Assembly (NCBI RefSeq): GCF_045679555.1
Contig: NC_092098.1
Location: forward strand, 21,110,038 to 21,174,037
Direction of reading: 5' to 3'
DNA: 64,000 nucleotides
Source: Salvelinus alpinus
Lineage: Eukaryota; Chordata; Actinopteri; Salmoniformes; Salmonidae
Positions 36,401 to 47,965 of the stretch are shown here, piece after piece (the first letter of the stretch is position 1; each line of letters begins with the position of its first letter). The position numbers were made by a program, and so were the translations under genes. The notes under the pieces were generated by a model. The model did no database searches. It worked only from the letters and a program-made list of their open reading frames with translations, and had not been told where the DNA came from.

Positions 36401-37640
36401 CCTGGGAGAGTGGAGAAGGACACACAAGCCATATGGAGATGGTAGATAATGCACTGGCCTGACTAGGAGGCCTCACCATGGACTATAAGAACATCTATTA
36501 TAAACTGTGTCTATACATGTACTATTTGTATATATTTATAGGCACATAGTATCTGTATTTAAGATGTATTAGAATTTGACTAGTAACCTGGGTTTGGATG
36601 TCTGTTTTTATAGTATTTTTGTTTAGTCAATCACAACTTTTTAAACAAATGCAGTGTACATTTCATTGCTTAGTAAAATGGTCCTCACTTTTTTGGAGAT
36701 GCTTTTTCAAAAGTAATTTGTCTTAACTTTTTGTTTCTACGGTAATGAGTGGCTGACACGGCCCAGATACGTGAGTGGAGCGTTGTAGAGTGCCAGTCTT
36801 CGTTTTGTGTGTTAAATCTGCACCTTTTGTTAGTGGAGGTCCTGGTTTAATGTGGCTGCTGGGGTGAGGGTTTCTAGTCTCTCAGGAGCACTGGGCTCAA
36901 GACAGTGTGTCCTATCCTACTACAGACTTCATCTCTTTAAGAGGGGAACTACAATATGTCCCCCTCAGACGGCTGCTCGTGTCTGTGTTCAGCCCAGATG
37001 ACTCAAGGAATAGGTACCATAAAAGACTATGCAAAAAGGTGAATATAATTTGATCATTTTGGTTGTCTGTTTACTTTTTTGTCATGTTTTTGTTCTCTTG
37101 ATTGTCTGTTATTAAACGTGACACAGTCAAGATCAGGTGTAGACATTACTTAATTCAGACCAGATCCAGTAGTATAGACCCTTCATGACCTGGGGGATTT
37201 TGTGTATCATTTCCAGAATATTATACTTCCTGTTCCGTTAAGATGCAATATAGTTCTCGTCATATATGAAGAAACATACCAGACTGATGCCAGTCATGCC
37301 ACCCTGGACTAGGATTGGGTGTGGCCATTGAAATATGACGTTCTTCTTTTAGACTGCTCTTGTGAAGAATACAGGTAAGCAGTGAAAATATGTGTATTTC
37401 ACCACAATATTTCACATTTCTTATATGATTCATATCCATGTGTTAAATGAGTCACACTTAAGTCATATGGTAGAGGGTATATTACACTTGAGAAATGTAA
37501 CCTGCATATGTCAAAGTAACATTTGAGGTCAAAATGTCTAGTGACTAATTTAATCTTGATTGTGTCTAACAAAAAATACGCTAAATAACTTGATAGGGAA
37601 TTCCCTTGTGTTCTTGGTCAGCGTGGGTGGGTTAAGGGGA
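36401..37640. other. rnf121 3' flank / intergenic
   Basis: Probably includes the rnf121 3' UTR. A candidate attaaa signal lies near 37110. I see no coding exon or recognisable repeat in the stretch. Confidence 0.4.
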
Positions 37641-37726
37641 AGTAACTGTGCATATATAGTAAGTAAGAGACGGTGTTACAACTAGCTTTGTTGACCAACT
37701 CGCACAGTAGTCGGACAGAAGCAAGT
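37640..37726 (+). promoter_or_regulatory. Putative il18bp promoter with TATA-like box
   Basis: The text gtgcatatatagtaagta places a TATA-like box at ~37653, about 75 bases before the il18bp ATG. This spacing would put transcription start near 37683. A ggggaagtaactg element lies just upstream. Inferred from position only. Confidence 0.4.
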
Positions 37727-38896
37727 ATGCAGTTGACGATTCTTCTCACAGGTAAGAGATCCTCTAACATTCTCACACACACGTTCACTGATGTATGGGA
37801 ATGTGGATGTTTCTGCTGCATATGTATTTACATTTCTGTGCCTGTGTTACGCAATGGCTGAGGGTGTGCTCCATCTCTTCTACAGCCTTCATGTGTTTTT
37901 TTGGGGTCCTGCGCTCCGAGGCCACTGCAGGTGTGTCCCCCCGTCTATCTTCCTGCATACATCATTTTTTTATGTTTCAAAGTGTCTAACTTCAGTTGAT
38001 ATTGTCCAGATTCCACAGAGGTGCCGTCTCCCAGAATCCTCCAGCCCCATAGGTCCAAAATACGAGCTGTTCCAGGTAAAGAATTCTGCCATCTCAGTTA
38101 TTTATTTTTTAGTTTTCATGAAAGTGGCTTATCAATCATAGATACTCGAGTGTTTGAACTCAAAAATTACCTGGTCTTCACCTCCAGTGTTGCTGGGTGT
38201 GCGGTCAGATAATTATATTCTGGTGTTGGTTAGGAACCACCGTTTTTAACAAACAGGATGTGTTTGTCATACACAGGAGAGAAGTTGATTATTGAATGTA
38301 AAGCAGACCCAGGCCTTCCTGATGACTTTACCCATGTCTACTGGCTGGTCAACAGCACCTTCCCAGAGGTAGCCTTCACTGATGGCAGAGTATCAGAAAC
38401 AGAGGAGTAAGTACTGGGGTTTGTCTTCACATACTTTATTGGAAGCTTTTGAAAGCCACACTAAACCATGTCCCTTACTTTCTTCTCTTTTAACGATGCT
38501 GTTAATACTGTACTGCTGTTTTTATATTTGAACCACACATGTAGAGTAGGCGAAGTCCAGTGTGAGTTCTGTTGAGATGTTGTACTATATACTGTGGCGG
38601 GAGTGTTGGCTAAGAGTTGTAAACGTGGTGGTTTCAGATCAGCCTCAGAGGACGGCAGGGTGATCCAGAGGAGTCTGGTGTTAAAGAACGTGACTGCAGA
38701 GGATTTTAAGTCCACTTTCACCTGTGTAATAAGTAGCCTAGCTGGGCTTGACCGAAGGACTGTCACACTGATGCCCACAAGGCTAGTGTTCCCTCATTAC
38801 CTCACTCCCAACTCAAAACACCAGGGGAAACCGAGAAAGGAATTTAAGAAGAAACCTCGCAAAAAGGATCAGGGGAAAAAAACAAAACCACGCTAG
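37727..38896 (+). CDS. il18bp: il18bp: secreted interleukin-18 binding protein (five exons)
   Basis: Exons are 37727-37751, 37886-37930, 38010-38075, 38277-38406 and 38638-38896. All have GT-AG borders and consistent phase, giving 174 residues. The start MQLTILLTAFMCFFGV is a signal peptide split over two exons. The single Ig domain has the cysteines in LIIECKADP and STFTCVISS, and VYWLVNSTFPEVAF matches the IL-18BP strand YWLGNGSF of mammals. Possible N-glycosylation sites are NST and NVT. IL-18BP captures IL-18 and dampens interferon-gamma responses. The last ~25 residues are almost all Lys, Arg, Gln, Pro and Gly, suggesting heparin or matrix binding; I do not recall such a tail in mammals. 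The position beside rnf121 is the conserved vertebrate one. Other Ig-domain decoys are possible, but synteny argues for il18bp. Confidence 0.85.
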
Positions 38897-39106
38897 CAAG
38901 AAATTAGATTAGATGGATGGTCTTAGTCCAGTACTTAACCCTTGTGTGGGTTAATGATACAATTTTAATTATTTTTTTCAACCTGAGACTTATTGTCCTT
39001 GGCTCATTTTCTATGAACAACATGTAAAATAACACTTTCATTGAGTGCACACTGCACCCCCCTACACATTTATATTACATGTGGTGTTCGATTCACTGGA
39101 CCCGAG

Positions 39107-39116
39107 GGTAATAAAA
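39107..39116 (+). terminator. Candidate polyadenylation signal of il18bp
   Basis: An aataaa in gtaataaaagtgcctg lies about 210 bases after the il18bp stop, followed by a T/G-rich stretch. Confidence 0.45.
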
Positions 39117-39701
39117 GTGCCTGTCTCCCTGCCTGTCTCCCACTCTTTACCCTTTGTAGTGTGTGAAACTACACAATGTCTTGTGGGAACCGCCACAATG
39201 TTATTTCAATACATTGTAAAAAAATGCAGTATTTTCCCACACTACCCCAGCCAGGTGCAAATTGGGGGAGGGACACAACAAATAAATAGCTTTGTATGTG
39301 TGGCTCCTTACCACAATCAAACAGTATGGCAAAAATAATCTGCTCAAAGGGCCTTAAACATTTTAAAACATTTTGCAGAGAGAAGCTAGTGTGGACGGAG
39401 CGTGGATGGATGGAACTTTGGAAGATGAAGAATTTTCAGAATATGAGTATCATGTCTCTGTCAATTCGGAGTCTGACCGTGAGTTGGAAGAAGAGGATGA
39501 GATTGACCCTCAGCCAGCCCGTCAGCAGCCAGGACCAGCCTGTCAGCAGCCAGCTCATCGGCAGCCTGCAGGAGGAGAAATGTGGATGTAAAAAAAATTG
39601 TGAAGTTGAATAGTCTTTTCCAAGGAATGAGCCACCCAGCATGGCTGCCAGTGTGATAAGGATGCAACCAGTGCCAACGCGAATGGCGATTACTCATGTG
39701 C

Positions 39702-40860
39702 AGTGGCGACTCGTCATTCAGGGCAGGTTAGGCAGAGCCCCACCTGTTTTGAGCCACACATTTTAAGCAACAAAAAAAAACAGGCTTGCCTGTTTTGCAT
39801 GTTATTTTGGCATTAATACGTGTCACATCAGTTTGCACACAATGTACAAAATATATAGAATTTAGTTAATAAAGCCGCATACGAACAAGGTCTCTTTTTA
39901 AAATATTTTTTAAAGTAAGGCAGCTCCAAAATGCAGGAGTTTCAGGCTAGCTCAGTGCTTTCTGTGGTGGTGGGGCAAGCCAGCAGAAAATACGGAGCGT
40001 TGCGCCGTGATTGGTCAGTGTTCTGTCACTCATGGGGACACTACGTCACTGCCAAGTCTAAGGGTAGAGCTAGAAAATTCAAGCCCCTTGGGTGCTGCCA
40101 TAGAGTTACGTTAGAAGTGCCCGTCCATGAAGGCTCAAGGTCATTGGTCACAGATAAAATGACGTCAAATCACGTTATCTTTGATTGGACTGATCATGTC
40201 AACATCATACTTTCAAAATCTTAGCTAGCAGTCATCATGAATCAAGTTGACAATCTACTGGCAAATCCTTTCTAACCTATGTCATATGAAGAGAAATTAT
40301 AGATAAAACCTATCCGTGCTCATCGGCCATTGGACATAAACATTACACAAATTGGAAATCGCAAATTCAACAATGAGTGGTTTGGAAGGAATAAGTGGCT
40401 AACTGGAAGCAGTGCAAAGCAATCGCCTGCTATTCAGTGGAGTGGCTGTGTGGGTCTCTTTTCCTAGTATAAAATGATAAACATTCAACATTGGCCAGGC
40501 TGTCAATTAAGCATTATTTGTACCACGCTCAAAACAACTTAACTCAGAACTGCAAAATCTGACTTTAGTGAGTTCAAGACAAGGAAACTTGCGAAAAAGA
40601 AGATACGACTGGGAAAATACGTTTTGAACTTTCATCCAACTCAGAATTGTAAATCTGGAACTCGGGCCTCTTTCTAGAGCTACGACCTAAAGATCATTGA
40701 CGTCATCATGATTTTTCAGAGTTCCCAGTTGTCTTGAAAGCACCATAAATCCAGAGAATGCCAGACTTTGATGACCGAATATGCCCACGAAGGACCGCTG
40801 CGCCATCTTCCTGTTCAAGGGAGCACAGCACAACAAGGTGAGTCCAAAAATGTCTTGTAT
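39702..40860. repeat. hAT-type dispersed repeat (composite)
   Basis: It begins cagtggcgactcgtcattca, a terminus I associate with salmonid hAT-like repeats. Blocks such as gagcgttgcgccgtgattgg and cagagttcccagttgtcttg are further known dispersed segments. The right boundary is uncertain. No transposase frame is visible. Confidence 0.45.
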
Positions 40861-41329
40861 GCTGCTGCATAAATGATGTAATATGCCAGGGAGATATGTA
40901 TACTGTAGCTAAGAAAGTAATACTAAGTGTATGTTGTGTAGTAAGCTGTTAGTAGCCCATGTGCCTCACCCTAATCATTTGTTCTATTTTCACCTCTTAA
41001 TTTCGCCTACTGTTCTGACTTGGTGGTGCACATGTAGCCTATAACCTGTTTTTGAGAAATGTAATCATTGAATATTGTCAGAGCTTTCATTGTCTGCTTA
41101 TATGCCCCTTTTATTTATCCTACGGTTCTGACTTGGTGTACAGGGAGAAAGAACACTAAGAACGGCCCATGTTCTGAATTCTGTCGCTGTACATTTCAAA
41201 AGTGCTGAAAAAATAGTTCTATTGACTACGTACGTCCTAGCTCAGTCATTAATATCAATTGAAATTACGGATTGCCTCTTATCCGCTTGTCGTCCTCTTA
41301 TGCCATATAAGTGACCATTTTGGTCACCT

Positions 41330-41992
41330 TTGAATGCTGGTGGTGTTTTCACTCTAGTGGTAGCATGAGACGGAGTCTACAACCCACACAAGTGGCTCAG
41401 GTAGTGCAGCTCATCCAGGATGGCACATCAATGTGAGCTGTGGCAAGAAGGTTTGCTGTGTCAGCGTAGTGTCCAGAGGCGCATGGAGGCGCTACCAGGA
41501 GACAGGCCAGTACATCAGGAGACGTGGAGGACGCCGTAGGAGGGCAACAACCCAGCAGCAGGACCGCTACCTCCGCCTTTGTGCAAGGAGGAGCACTGCC
41601 AGAGCCCTGCAAAATGACCTCCAGCAGGCCACAAATGTGCATGAGCTGCACTACCTGAGCCACTTGTGTGGGTTGTAGACTCCGTCTCATGCTACCACTA
41701 GAGTGAAAGCACCGCCAGCATTCAAAAGTGACCAAAACATCAGCCAGGAAGCATAGGAACTGAGAAGTGGTCTGTGGTCACCACCTGCAGAACCACTCCT
41801 TTATTGGGGGTGTCTTGCTAATTGCCTACAATTTCCACCTTTTGTCTATTCCATTTGCACAACAGCATGTGAAATTTATTGTCAATCAGTGTTGCTTCCT
41901 AAGTGGACAGTTTGATTTCAAAGAAGTGTGATTGACTTGGAGTTACATTGTGTTGTTTAAGTGTTCCCTTTATTTTTTGAGCAGTGTATATG
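41330..41992. mobile_element. Fold-back Tc1-like element: two 5' halves head to head
   Basis: The left arm (gaatgctggtggtgttttca to ggctcaggtagtgcag, ~41331-41410) is repeated in reverse at 41643-41728. Between them, plus strand, lies a Tc1 HTH region ([47 protein letters not shown]). The right arm continues to the terminus gtgttccctttattttttga and gcagtgtata (~41965-41990). The left arm lacks its terminus. No catalytic domain remains. Confidence 0.7.
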
Positions 41993-42190
41993 TGAGTGAG
42001 ATGTTAGTAAAATTCCTGAACTAAATGTTTTCATCAATCTAGATTGCAGCCGGTAGTAACAAGAAAAAGCGCTGCAATGCGTGTTGACCCAAGGACAGGA
42101 AGACACAGTACACATGCATCAAGTGCAAGAAATACATTTGCAACACACACACAGTAAAACTCTGTCCCCTGTGGTGTGTAGACAGCCTTA

Positions 42191-42550
42191 ATGTGTTCAA
42201 TGGGGCACATTTATAATTTCCATAAAATACTGTATGTAAATGTATCCTTCCAATTGGTTCAGTTCAAAGCAATAAACATCAATAGTGATAAACCTTGTTT
42301 CATTTATATTTGTTCAAGATCAACATGATTTATTCCACCCATGTCTTGATTATTTACAAAAATCACAATTTAAAATATAAAAAACGAATTGTGCTTTAGC
42401 AGAGGTAAATGGCAAATGTTAACCATGTATGCTGTCTACATCTAAGTATTTTTACAAATTGTTATGGCTGTGTTTTAACCCAATAATGTTGTGGGTCCAT
42501 CAGACCTGCAAACATTGGGTGAATAACAAAACCCTTGTGTGGTGTTCATG
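42191..42550. other. Intergenic, nothing recognised
   Basis: AT-rich sequence without a coding frame or a repeat that I can name. Confidence 0.4.
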
Positions 42551-42552
42551 TT

Positions 42553-43056
42553 TAAGAAAAATACTTTAAAGTACGACTTCAGTTTTTTTGGGTATCTGTA
42601 CTTTACTATTTATATTTGACAATGTTTACTTCCCTACATTCCTAAAGAAAATATTGTACTTTTTACTCCAAACATTTTCCCTGAAAACCAAAAGTACTTG
42701 TTACATTTTGAATGCTTAGCAGGACAGGAAAATGGTCAAATTCAAGCACTTATCAAGAGAACACGTGGTCATCCCTAACGCCTCTGGCCTGGCGGTCTCA
42801 ATAAACACATGCAACTTTCGTAAATAATGTCTGAGTGTGCACCAGGCTATCCATACGTTTTAAAAACAAGAAAATGGTGCTGTCTGCTTTGCTTAATAAG
42901 TATATTTTAGTAATTACATTTACTTTGGTTTTAAATATACCTAACACTTTGACTTTTACTCAAGTAGTATTTTACTGGCTGACTTTCACTTTTAACTTTT
43001 TAATAGAAAGTTACTCAAGTATGATAATTGGGTACTTTTTCTACCACAGAGCATTT
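42553..43056. repeat. Dispersed teleost repeat with 'acttttactcaagta' motif
   Basis: Begins near tacgacttcagtttttttgg and ends near gggtactttttctaccac. Inner text such as aatgcttagcaggacaggaa is a well-known interspersed sequence in salmonids, probably a non-autonomous DNA element. No coding capacity. Confidence 0.6.
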
Positions 43057-43439
43057 CTATTGCTCCATCTAGTGATAATAGTCATATGGATTCTAATGCG
43101 ATCTTGAGGACTCACATAATAGGGATAGATAAATACATTCAATTGTTGACTTTTTTTGCCACGGACTCTGTAACCTAGATTAAAGACAATTTAGTTCAGA
43201 GGGAACTTCTCTTCATCTGCCCTTTTTAACATCTGTTCGAAATTGATTAAATTGTGTTTTATGACAGTGAGACCACAACTGTTCTGGAAGTAGACAGCCA
43301 TTGCAAATAAGGTTGCATCAGGTCATTTGTGTGCACCTTGTAAATGCATTGTAATCTGTGTTTTATATCAGCTCACCATTGTGTAAAGCATGGAGGCCCC
43401 ACTTCTGTAGGCCTGCGAATCAATTTCCAAATGTTTTTT
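43057..43439. other. Intergenic, nothing recognised
   Basis: No gene or named repeat is visible. Confidence 0.4.
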
Positions 43440-43990
43440 ATTTTTAGGAACTTAGTCTGGATCTCAACTTGCTGTTAAGAGTTAGAATACACAAGGTGCC
43501 AGGGTTGGGGTCAATTCCATTTCAATTCAGGAAGTACAATGAAATTCCAATTATCTTCTAATGCTTTTCAATGTGGAATTGGGTTTACTTTCTGAATGCA
43601 AATGTAATTGACCCAACCCTGCAAGGTGCAATTTTGAAATGTGGTTGTGCATCTGAAATGTCTCTTGTCAGTCACTTAATTAGATTGGTTGGTAAGTAAG
43701 TCTAGCCAGCTATCTAAAGTTGCAGTAATCATGGTCAAATTACCACCCAGGGTCCCCCATTGATTTTGTTAGTAACTCTCAGATATCATATTTAAAAAAC
43801 TGCGAACATTTCTCTCCACCCTATGGCAAAATGTGTAGAATTGCCAAAAACTTGCTTTAAAACTGCAACATTTGCTCTAAGCCCCATGGCAATGTGTAGA
43901 ATTGCAGGAAATTAAATAGTTTCTCTTCCTTGTCGAGGGGTACACAAATGTTTTGCCCGCAAAAAGCTTGGGGCCGGCTCTGACTGCATG
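43440..43990. repeat. Dispersed repeat, same family as 34186-34593, opposite orientation
   Basis: Segments such as gttaagagttagaatacaca and gtaagtctagccagctatct are reverse complements of text at 34310-34470. This copy extends further right (ccaccctatggcaaaatgtg and cccgcaaaaagcttggggcc). A small hAT-type MITE at 43500-43621 interrupts it. Confidence 0.6.
43500..43621. mobile_element. 122-bp hAT-type MITE with perfect 8-bp target duplication
   Basis: The ends cagggttggggtcaatt and aattgacccaaccctg are inverted repeats. The element is flanked on both sides by caaggtgc (43492-43499 and 43622-43629), the 8-bp duplication expected of hAT transposases. It splits the surrounding repeat cleanly. 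Confidence 0.85.
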
Positions 43991-44437
43991 TGTGGGTATG
44001 GCTGTGGGTACACAGACCTGCGCGCTACTGTGGCCTGTCGTGAGTTAAGATTGTGACCCCCACCCCCATCAGTTGCACATACCTGGTGTAAAACATTTTC
44101 ACAATGTTATATTAAGTATACAGTCAATACATGTGACTGACTGCCTATAAATATGTAATTTGTCACATCCCTTTTACTCTTTTTATAACCCCTCACAGTA
44201 GCTGAGTGACTTTACTGCCTGTGTCTCAGTAGTATAGTAGTGTAATGCTACTGCCACCTTGTGGCTACTTCTCATGACAAATTTCCACTTACTACCACAG
44301 TTAAGTATTGTTACAAAGCAACCCTGAAGTATCCATATCTTTCTTCCCCAATTCCCTTAAGTTTGTCTAACTATACAACCCATATTTCAAACCTAATATA
44401 TACATCTTTATAAATACTGTAGTCAGAGTATTGTCAG
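43991..44437. other. 3' flank of the NLR gene
   Basis: Probably contains the 3' UTR of the minus-strand NLR gene. No other feature was identified. Confidence 0.4.
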
Positions 44438-47400
44438 TCAGTGGCTCTTCACAGAGTTTGAGCGGCTGCGTCTGGGAGCTTCAGCACCAACACCAAGCTC
44501 GTCCAGGCAGCACTGCAGGTTGGCGTTCCTGTCAGGGTAGTGGTTCTCTTTAATCTTCTTCCTGATAATGGCGGCTGTCTCCTCAGAGGCCGACGAGCAT
44601 TTGTTCATTTCGGGTAGGAAGCGTTGTAGCAGCTCCTGATTGGCCGTCTGGGCCATGCCCAACAGGAAGCGCAGGAAGACATCCAGGTTTCCATCGGGGC
44701 TCTGTAAGCTTCTCTCTATAGCACTGCGGTACATGTCCAGCAACCCGGGGTCCTTGAACATGCGTGAGAACTTGCTATTCCGCGGCTGCTGCAGGACGTT
44801 CTGCCCCATACACCTCCAGGTGAGGAACACGTAGAGGGCAGCCAGGTATTCTTGGATGGTGGGGTGGATGAAGGTCTGGATCCTCTCCTGGTACATGACA
44901 AACTGCTCGATCAGGAACTCAATGCACAGGCCACTCTTGGTGACAGCCTCAGCGACATCCACCCCGCAGTCCTTCCAGGTGGCCTTGCCAATGACCATCT
45001 GGTTTTTCTCCAGCATCGTAAAGGCTAGCTTGCCCAGGTTCATCAGGAAGTCCCTCTCCTCTTCCGGGGTGCGGGAGGCTGAGCCCCTGGCACCACGCAC
45101 ATGCAGGTGCACCAGCAGCAGGCGAGTGTACATCAGGGTCAGCCCCTTGGGCAGCTCTGCATCCGGCCCCTTCTCCCTAAACGTGTGCTGGAAAACATCC
45201 CGCACCACACAGCAGAACATGGGCAGATGGCACATGATGTGGAGGGTCTTGCAGGAGGTCAGGTGGGCAATCACCTTATCGGCCTGCGCCGGGTCCTGAA
45301 ACCTCCTCCTGAAGTACTCTTCCTTCTGTTCGTTGGTGAAGCCACGGACCTCCAACACCTGGTGCACAGACTCTGGGGGCAGCCGACTGGAGGTGAGTGG
45401 GCGAGAGATTATCCAGAGGAGAGACGAGGGGAGCAGATTGCCCCTAATCAGGTTGGTTACCACCACGTGCATGGCGGCTGGTTCAGTGCTGTCACACCAA
45501 GTCTCGGTGCGGTGGAAGTCCAGGGAATGTGCATACTCGTCCAGCCCGTCACAGATGAACATGACCTTGCCTTCGTCGCACTCGAAGGTGGGCAGCACCT
45601 TGGTCTCGGGGTAGAGAGTGTGGACGATCTCCAGGAGGCTGATCTTCAGGTTCAGCATGAGGTTGAGCTCTTTGAAGGGCAGTGGGAACAGGAAGTAGAC
45701 ATGATTGTGCTCGCGCTCCTCTGCCCAGTCCATGATGAACTTCTGCACGGCCACAGACTTCCCTACCCCGGCGATGCCGTTGGTCACTATATGGCTCACA
45801 TGCTTCTCATAGATCACATCGGGGTCAAAGATCTGGCTACAGGTTATCCGCTTCTCTTCCTTGCGATTGGTGGACAGCTTGTCGATCTTTCTGACCTCGT
45901 GCTCGATGTTGGGCCCAGCATTGCCTCGGTCTGTTATGTAGAGCTCATTAAAGATACTATCAAAGGCCTTATGCTCTCCCTGCTGGGCAACGCCCTCACA
46001 CATCCAGCTATACTTCCTCAACAGAGTGTCTCTCAGCTCATAACGCACCTCATCTGCACAGAGAGAACAGGGAAAACACAGACATTAAAAAAGGCACAGT
46101 CTACTAGATTTCCTGTTCAATGGCCATTTAAATTAACAATTTGTGTATAACTCATTGGTTCTTTAAGTACTGTATAACATATAAATGCCTCATGAGCATA
46201 GCTCAACTATTACCCTATCATAACTCAAAGTATACGTTTGTTATTTTATCATTATATTACATGAATCAAATGAAATAAAGCCAACGTGCATACTTTTCTT
46301 GCAGAGGTCCGTGAGGTAGGCATCCAGGCGTTTGAGGCCCATGTCCTTCAGCAGGGCCTTGGTGAGCTGCAGGGCCACCTCTAGGTCATAACACTCCAGC
46401 AGTCTATCCACCAGGTCCACCATGTCCATGCCCTGGGGAGGAGAGCTGAATGACTCTGGGTAGCGCTTCCACAGCGTGATCTTAAATGTCCTCAAATCAT
46501 CCTTCCCCAGTTTCTCCAGTGTCTTCCTGATGGCCTGTGGTCCACAGAATACAATTAAAACAAGAGAAAAGCAATTCTCATCCACTACACTTAACTTTAG
46601 GGACATGTTGACATTTGTTGCTGAACATACAGTACGTCACCTAGACTAGAGTGAAGTGTGAGCCCACCTTGAAGGTGAAGTCTACAGTCAGAGCAGGGTG
46701 TCTCTTCTCGTCTGGGTTTTTGATCAGCTCTGGTCTTGGAAGTTCCACTGCTGGACCCTCTTCTTTAGGTGCTGTGTCTTGAGACCTGGAGAGGCGGTGG
46801 AAGATTAAATATTGCAACACATACTAGTGTAAACACATACTAGCCTATCCATAGATTTGACCATTTGTAAACAAATGGACATACATGCACCAACACCCAC
46901 ACTATACTCAGGAAAAAATATGCATAATTACACACTTCAACAGATTGCATCCTGTCTGTGCCTGATCAAACATGGATGACTTTTCTTACTTCCTGGTTCT
47001 GGTCTCACAGTCATCACTGTCCACGGAGTAGCCACTGGAGTAAGACTCTGTTCTTTCCAGCTGGACTCTAAGTAGAACATCACATGGAAAATGAATTAAT
47101 CATCAGCAGTAGTGAACTAGTGCTGCTTCAAGGAGCCGTTGTCCACATAATATAACAAATATGTTCACGTACTGTAGTCCTTTAACGGTCTGTGTTCCTG
47201 GTTCGTGTTAATACTTTGTAAAGAAATGTAATGCAAGTGTATGTATTTTTTGTGTGACGGAATTCTTTTCATTTTACTGTATGTTAATGTAAGTGTATGA
47301 GTGTCTATAAATCAACATGTTTCAGTGTACCTAGTAGCAGACAGCTCAGTTTCTTCATCCAGTTCATCAGATGGCCAGAATTGGGTATCACTGTTTACAG

Positions 47401-47965
47401 AATTGTAGCTGTGGACCGGGGATTTAGCCCTTTCCACATCATGCCTGCCAAACACACACACACAAACTATGAATGATTGAGGATGGGGAAAGGATCAAGC
47501 TTAATTCTGGGCACATGAAATGTGCTGTGTGTTGTGGTATGGTCAGTGTCTCACCAGTGAGTAGTGTCCATGGGTCTCAGGCCATCTCCCAGGTCCAGGG
47601 AGGGTCTCCTCTCAGGCACATAGAAAGCCTCCTCTCCCTCATCAGACATATAGATTGTACTTCTTCCGCGGCCAGACACACCCTCTCCCAAGGGAAAACT
47701 GACATCTGATATAGTTTCCCCTCCATCATGCTCCATCGTATCAGAGCCTCGCCCAGCGATCCTGGAGGACCTCAGGTGTACAGGTTCCGGGTCACAGTTC
47801 AAAGTCTGACGTCAATGGCTACTTGAATGTTGCCAGACAGTAGACCTGTGCTGCAAGAAAATAAAAAAAAACACGCATACCAGTCGATCACATTTTTACC
47901 ATTATCATAAGTAATTCTATAACAATTACAGACTTCTTGCGACTTGCGAATAGGTCACTCTTACC
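44438..47965 (-). CDS. NLR protein with PYD, FISNA and NACHT but no LRRs (782 aa)
   Basis: A non-coding exon ends at 47965. Coding exons are 47850-47555 (ATG at 47736, preceded by an in-frame stop), 47444-47331, 47067-46990, 46785-46668, 46534-46294 and 46053-44438, all in phase. Residues 1-164 are Ser/Asp-rich and encoded by short exons with related motifs (HSYNSVNSDTQFW, SYSSGYSVDSDD). Residues ~165-244 are a pyrin domain (LRTFKITLWKRYPESF, VDLVDRLLECYDLEVALQL). A FISNA-like segment follows, then NACHT with Walker A GIAGVGKS (~337-344) and Walker B FICDGLDE (~410-417), and helical NACHT-associated regions (HPTIQEYLAALYVFL). The protein ends about 65 residues after QSPDGNLDVFLRFLLGM without leucine-rich repeats, as in mammalian NLRP10. 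It probably acts in cytosolic inflammasome-type signalling. Closest named homolog not determined; LRR exons downstream were looked for and not seen. Confidence 0.85.

Larger units (their letters stand above)
39370..42190 (+). mobile_element. piggyBac-like transposon relic, gutted and invaded
   Basis: 39373-39591 encodes an acidic start (MQREASVDGAWMDGTLEDEE, SESDRELEEEDEIDP) like the N-terminus of piggyBac transposases. 42057-42180 encodes a Cys-rich end (KKKRCNAC ... YTCIKCKKYICNTHTVKLC) like their C-terminal zinc domain, with an in-frame stop between. The catalytic core is missing and its place is filled by other repeats (39702 onward, 41330-41992). The ends were not resolved. That the two pieces belong to one element is inferred from order and orientation. 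Confidence 0.5.

Noticed and set aside
38937-42540. acccttgtgtgg at 38939 and 42533 as ends of one transposon
   Set aside because: Both copies are in the same orientation and not inverted, so they do not delimit a piggyBac element.
45101-46150. 349-codon plus-strand open frame
   Set aside because: It is the shadow of the NACHT exon on the other strand. The minus frame has domain motifs and correct splice sites.
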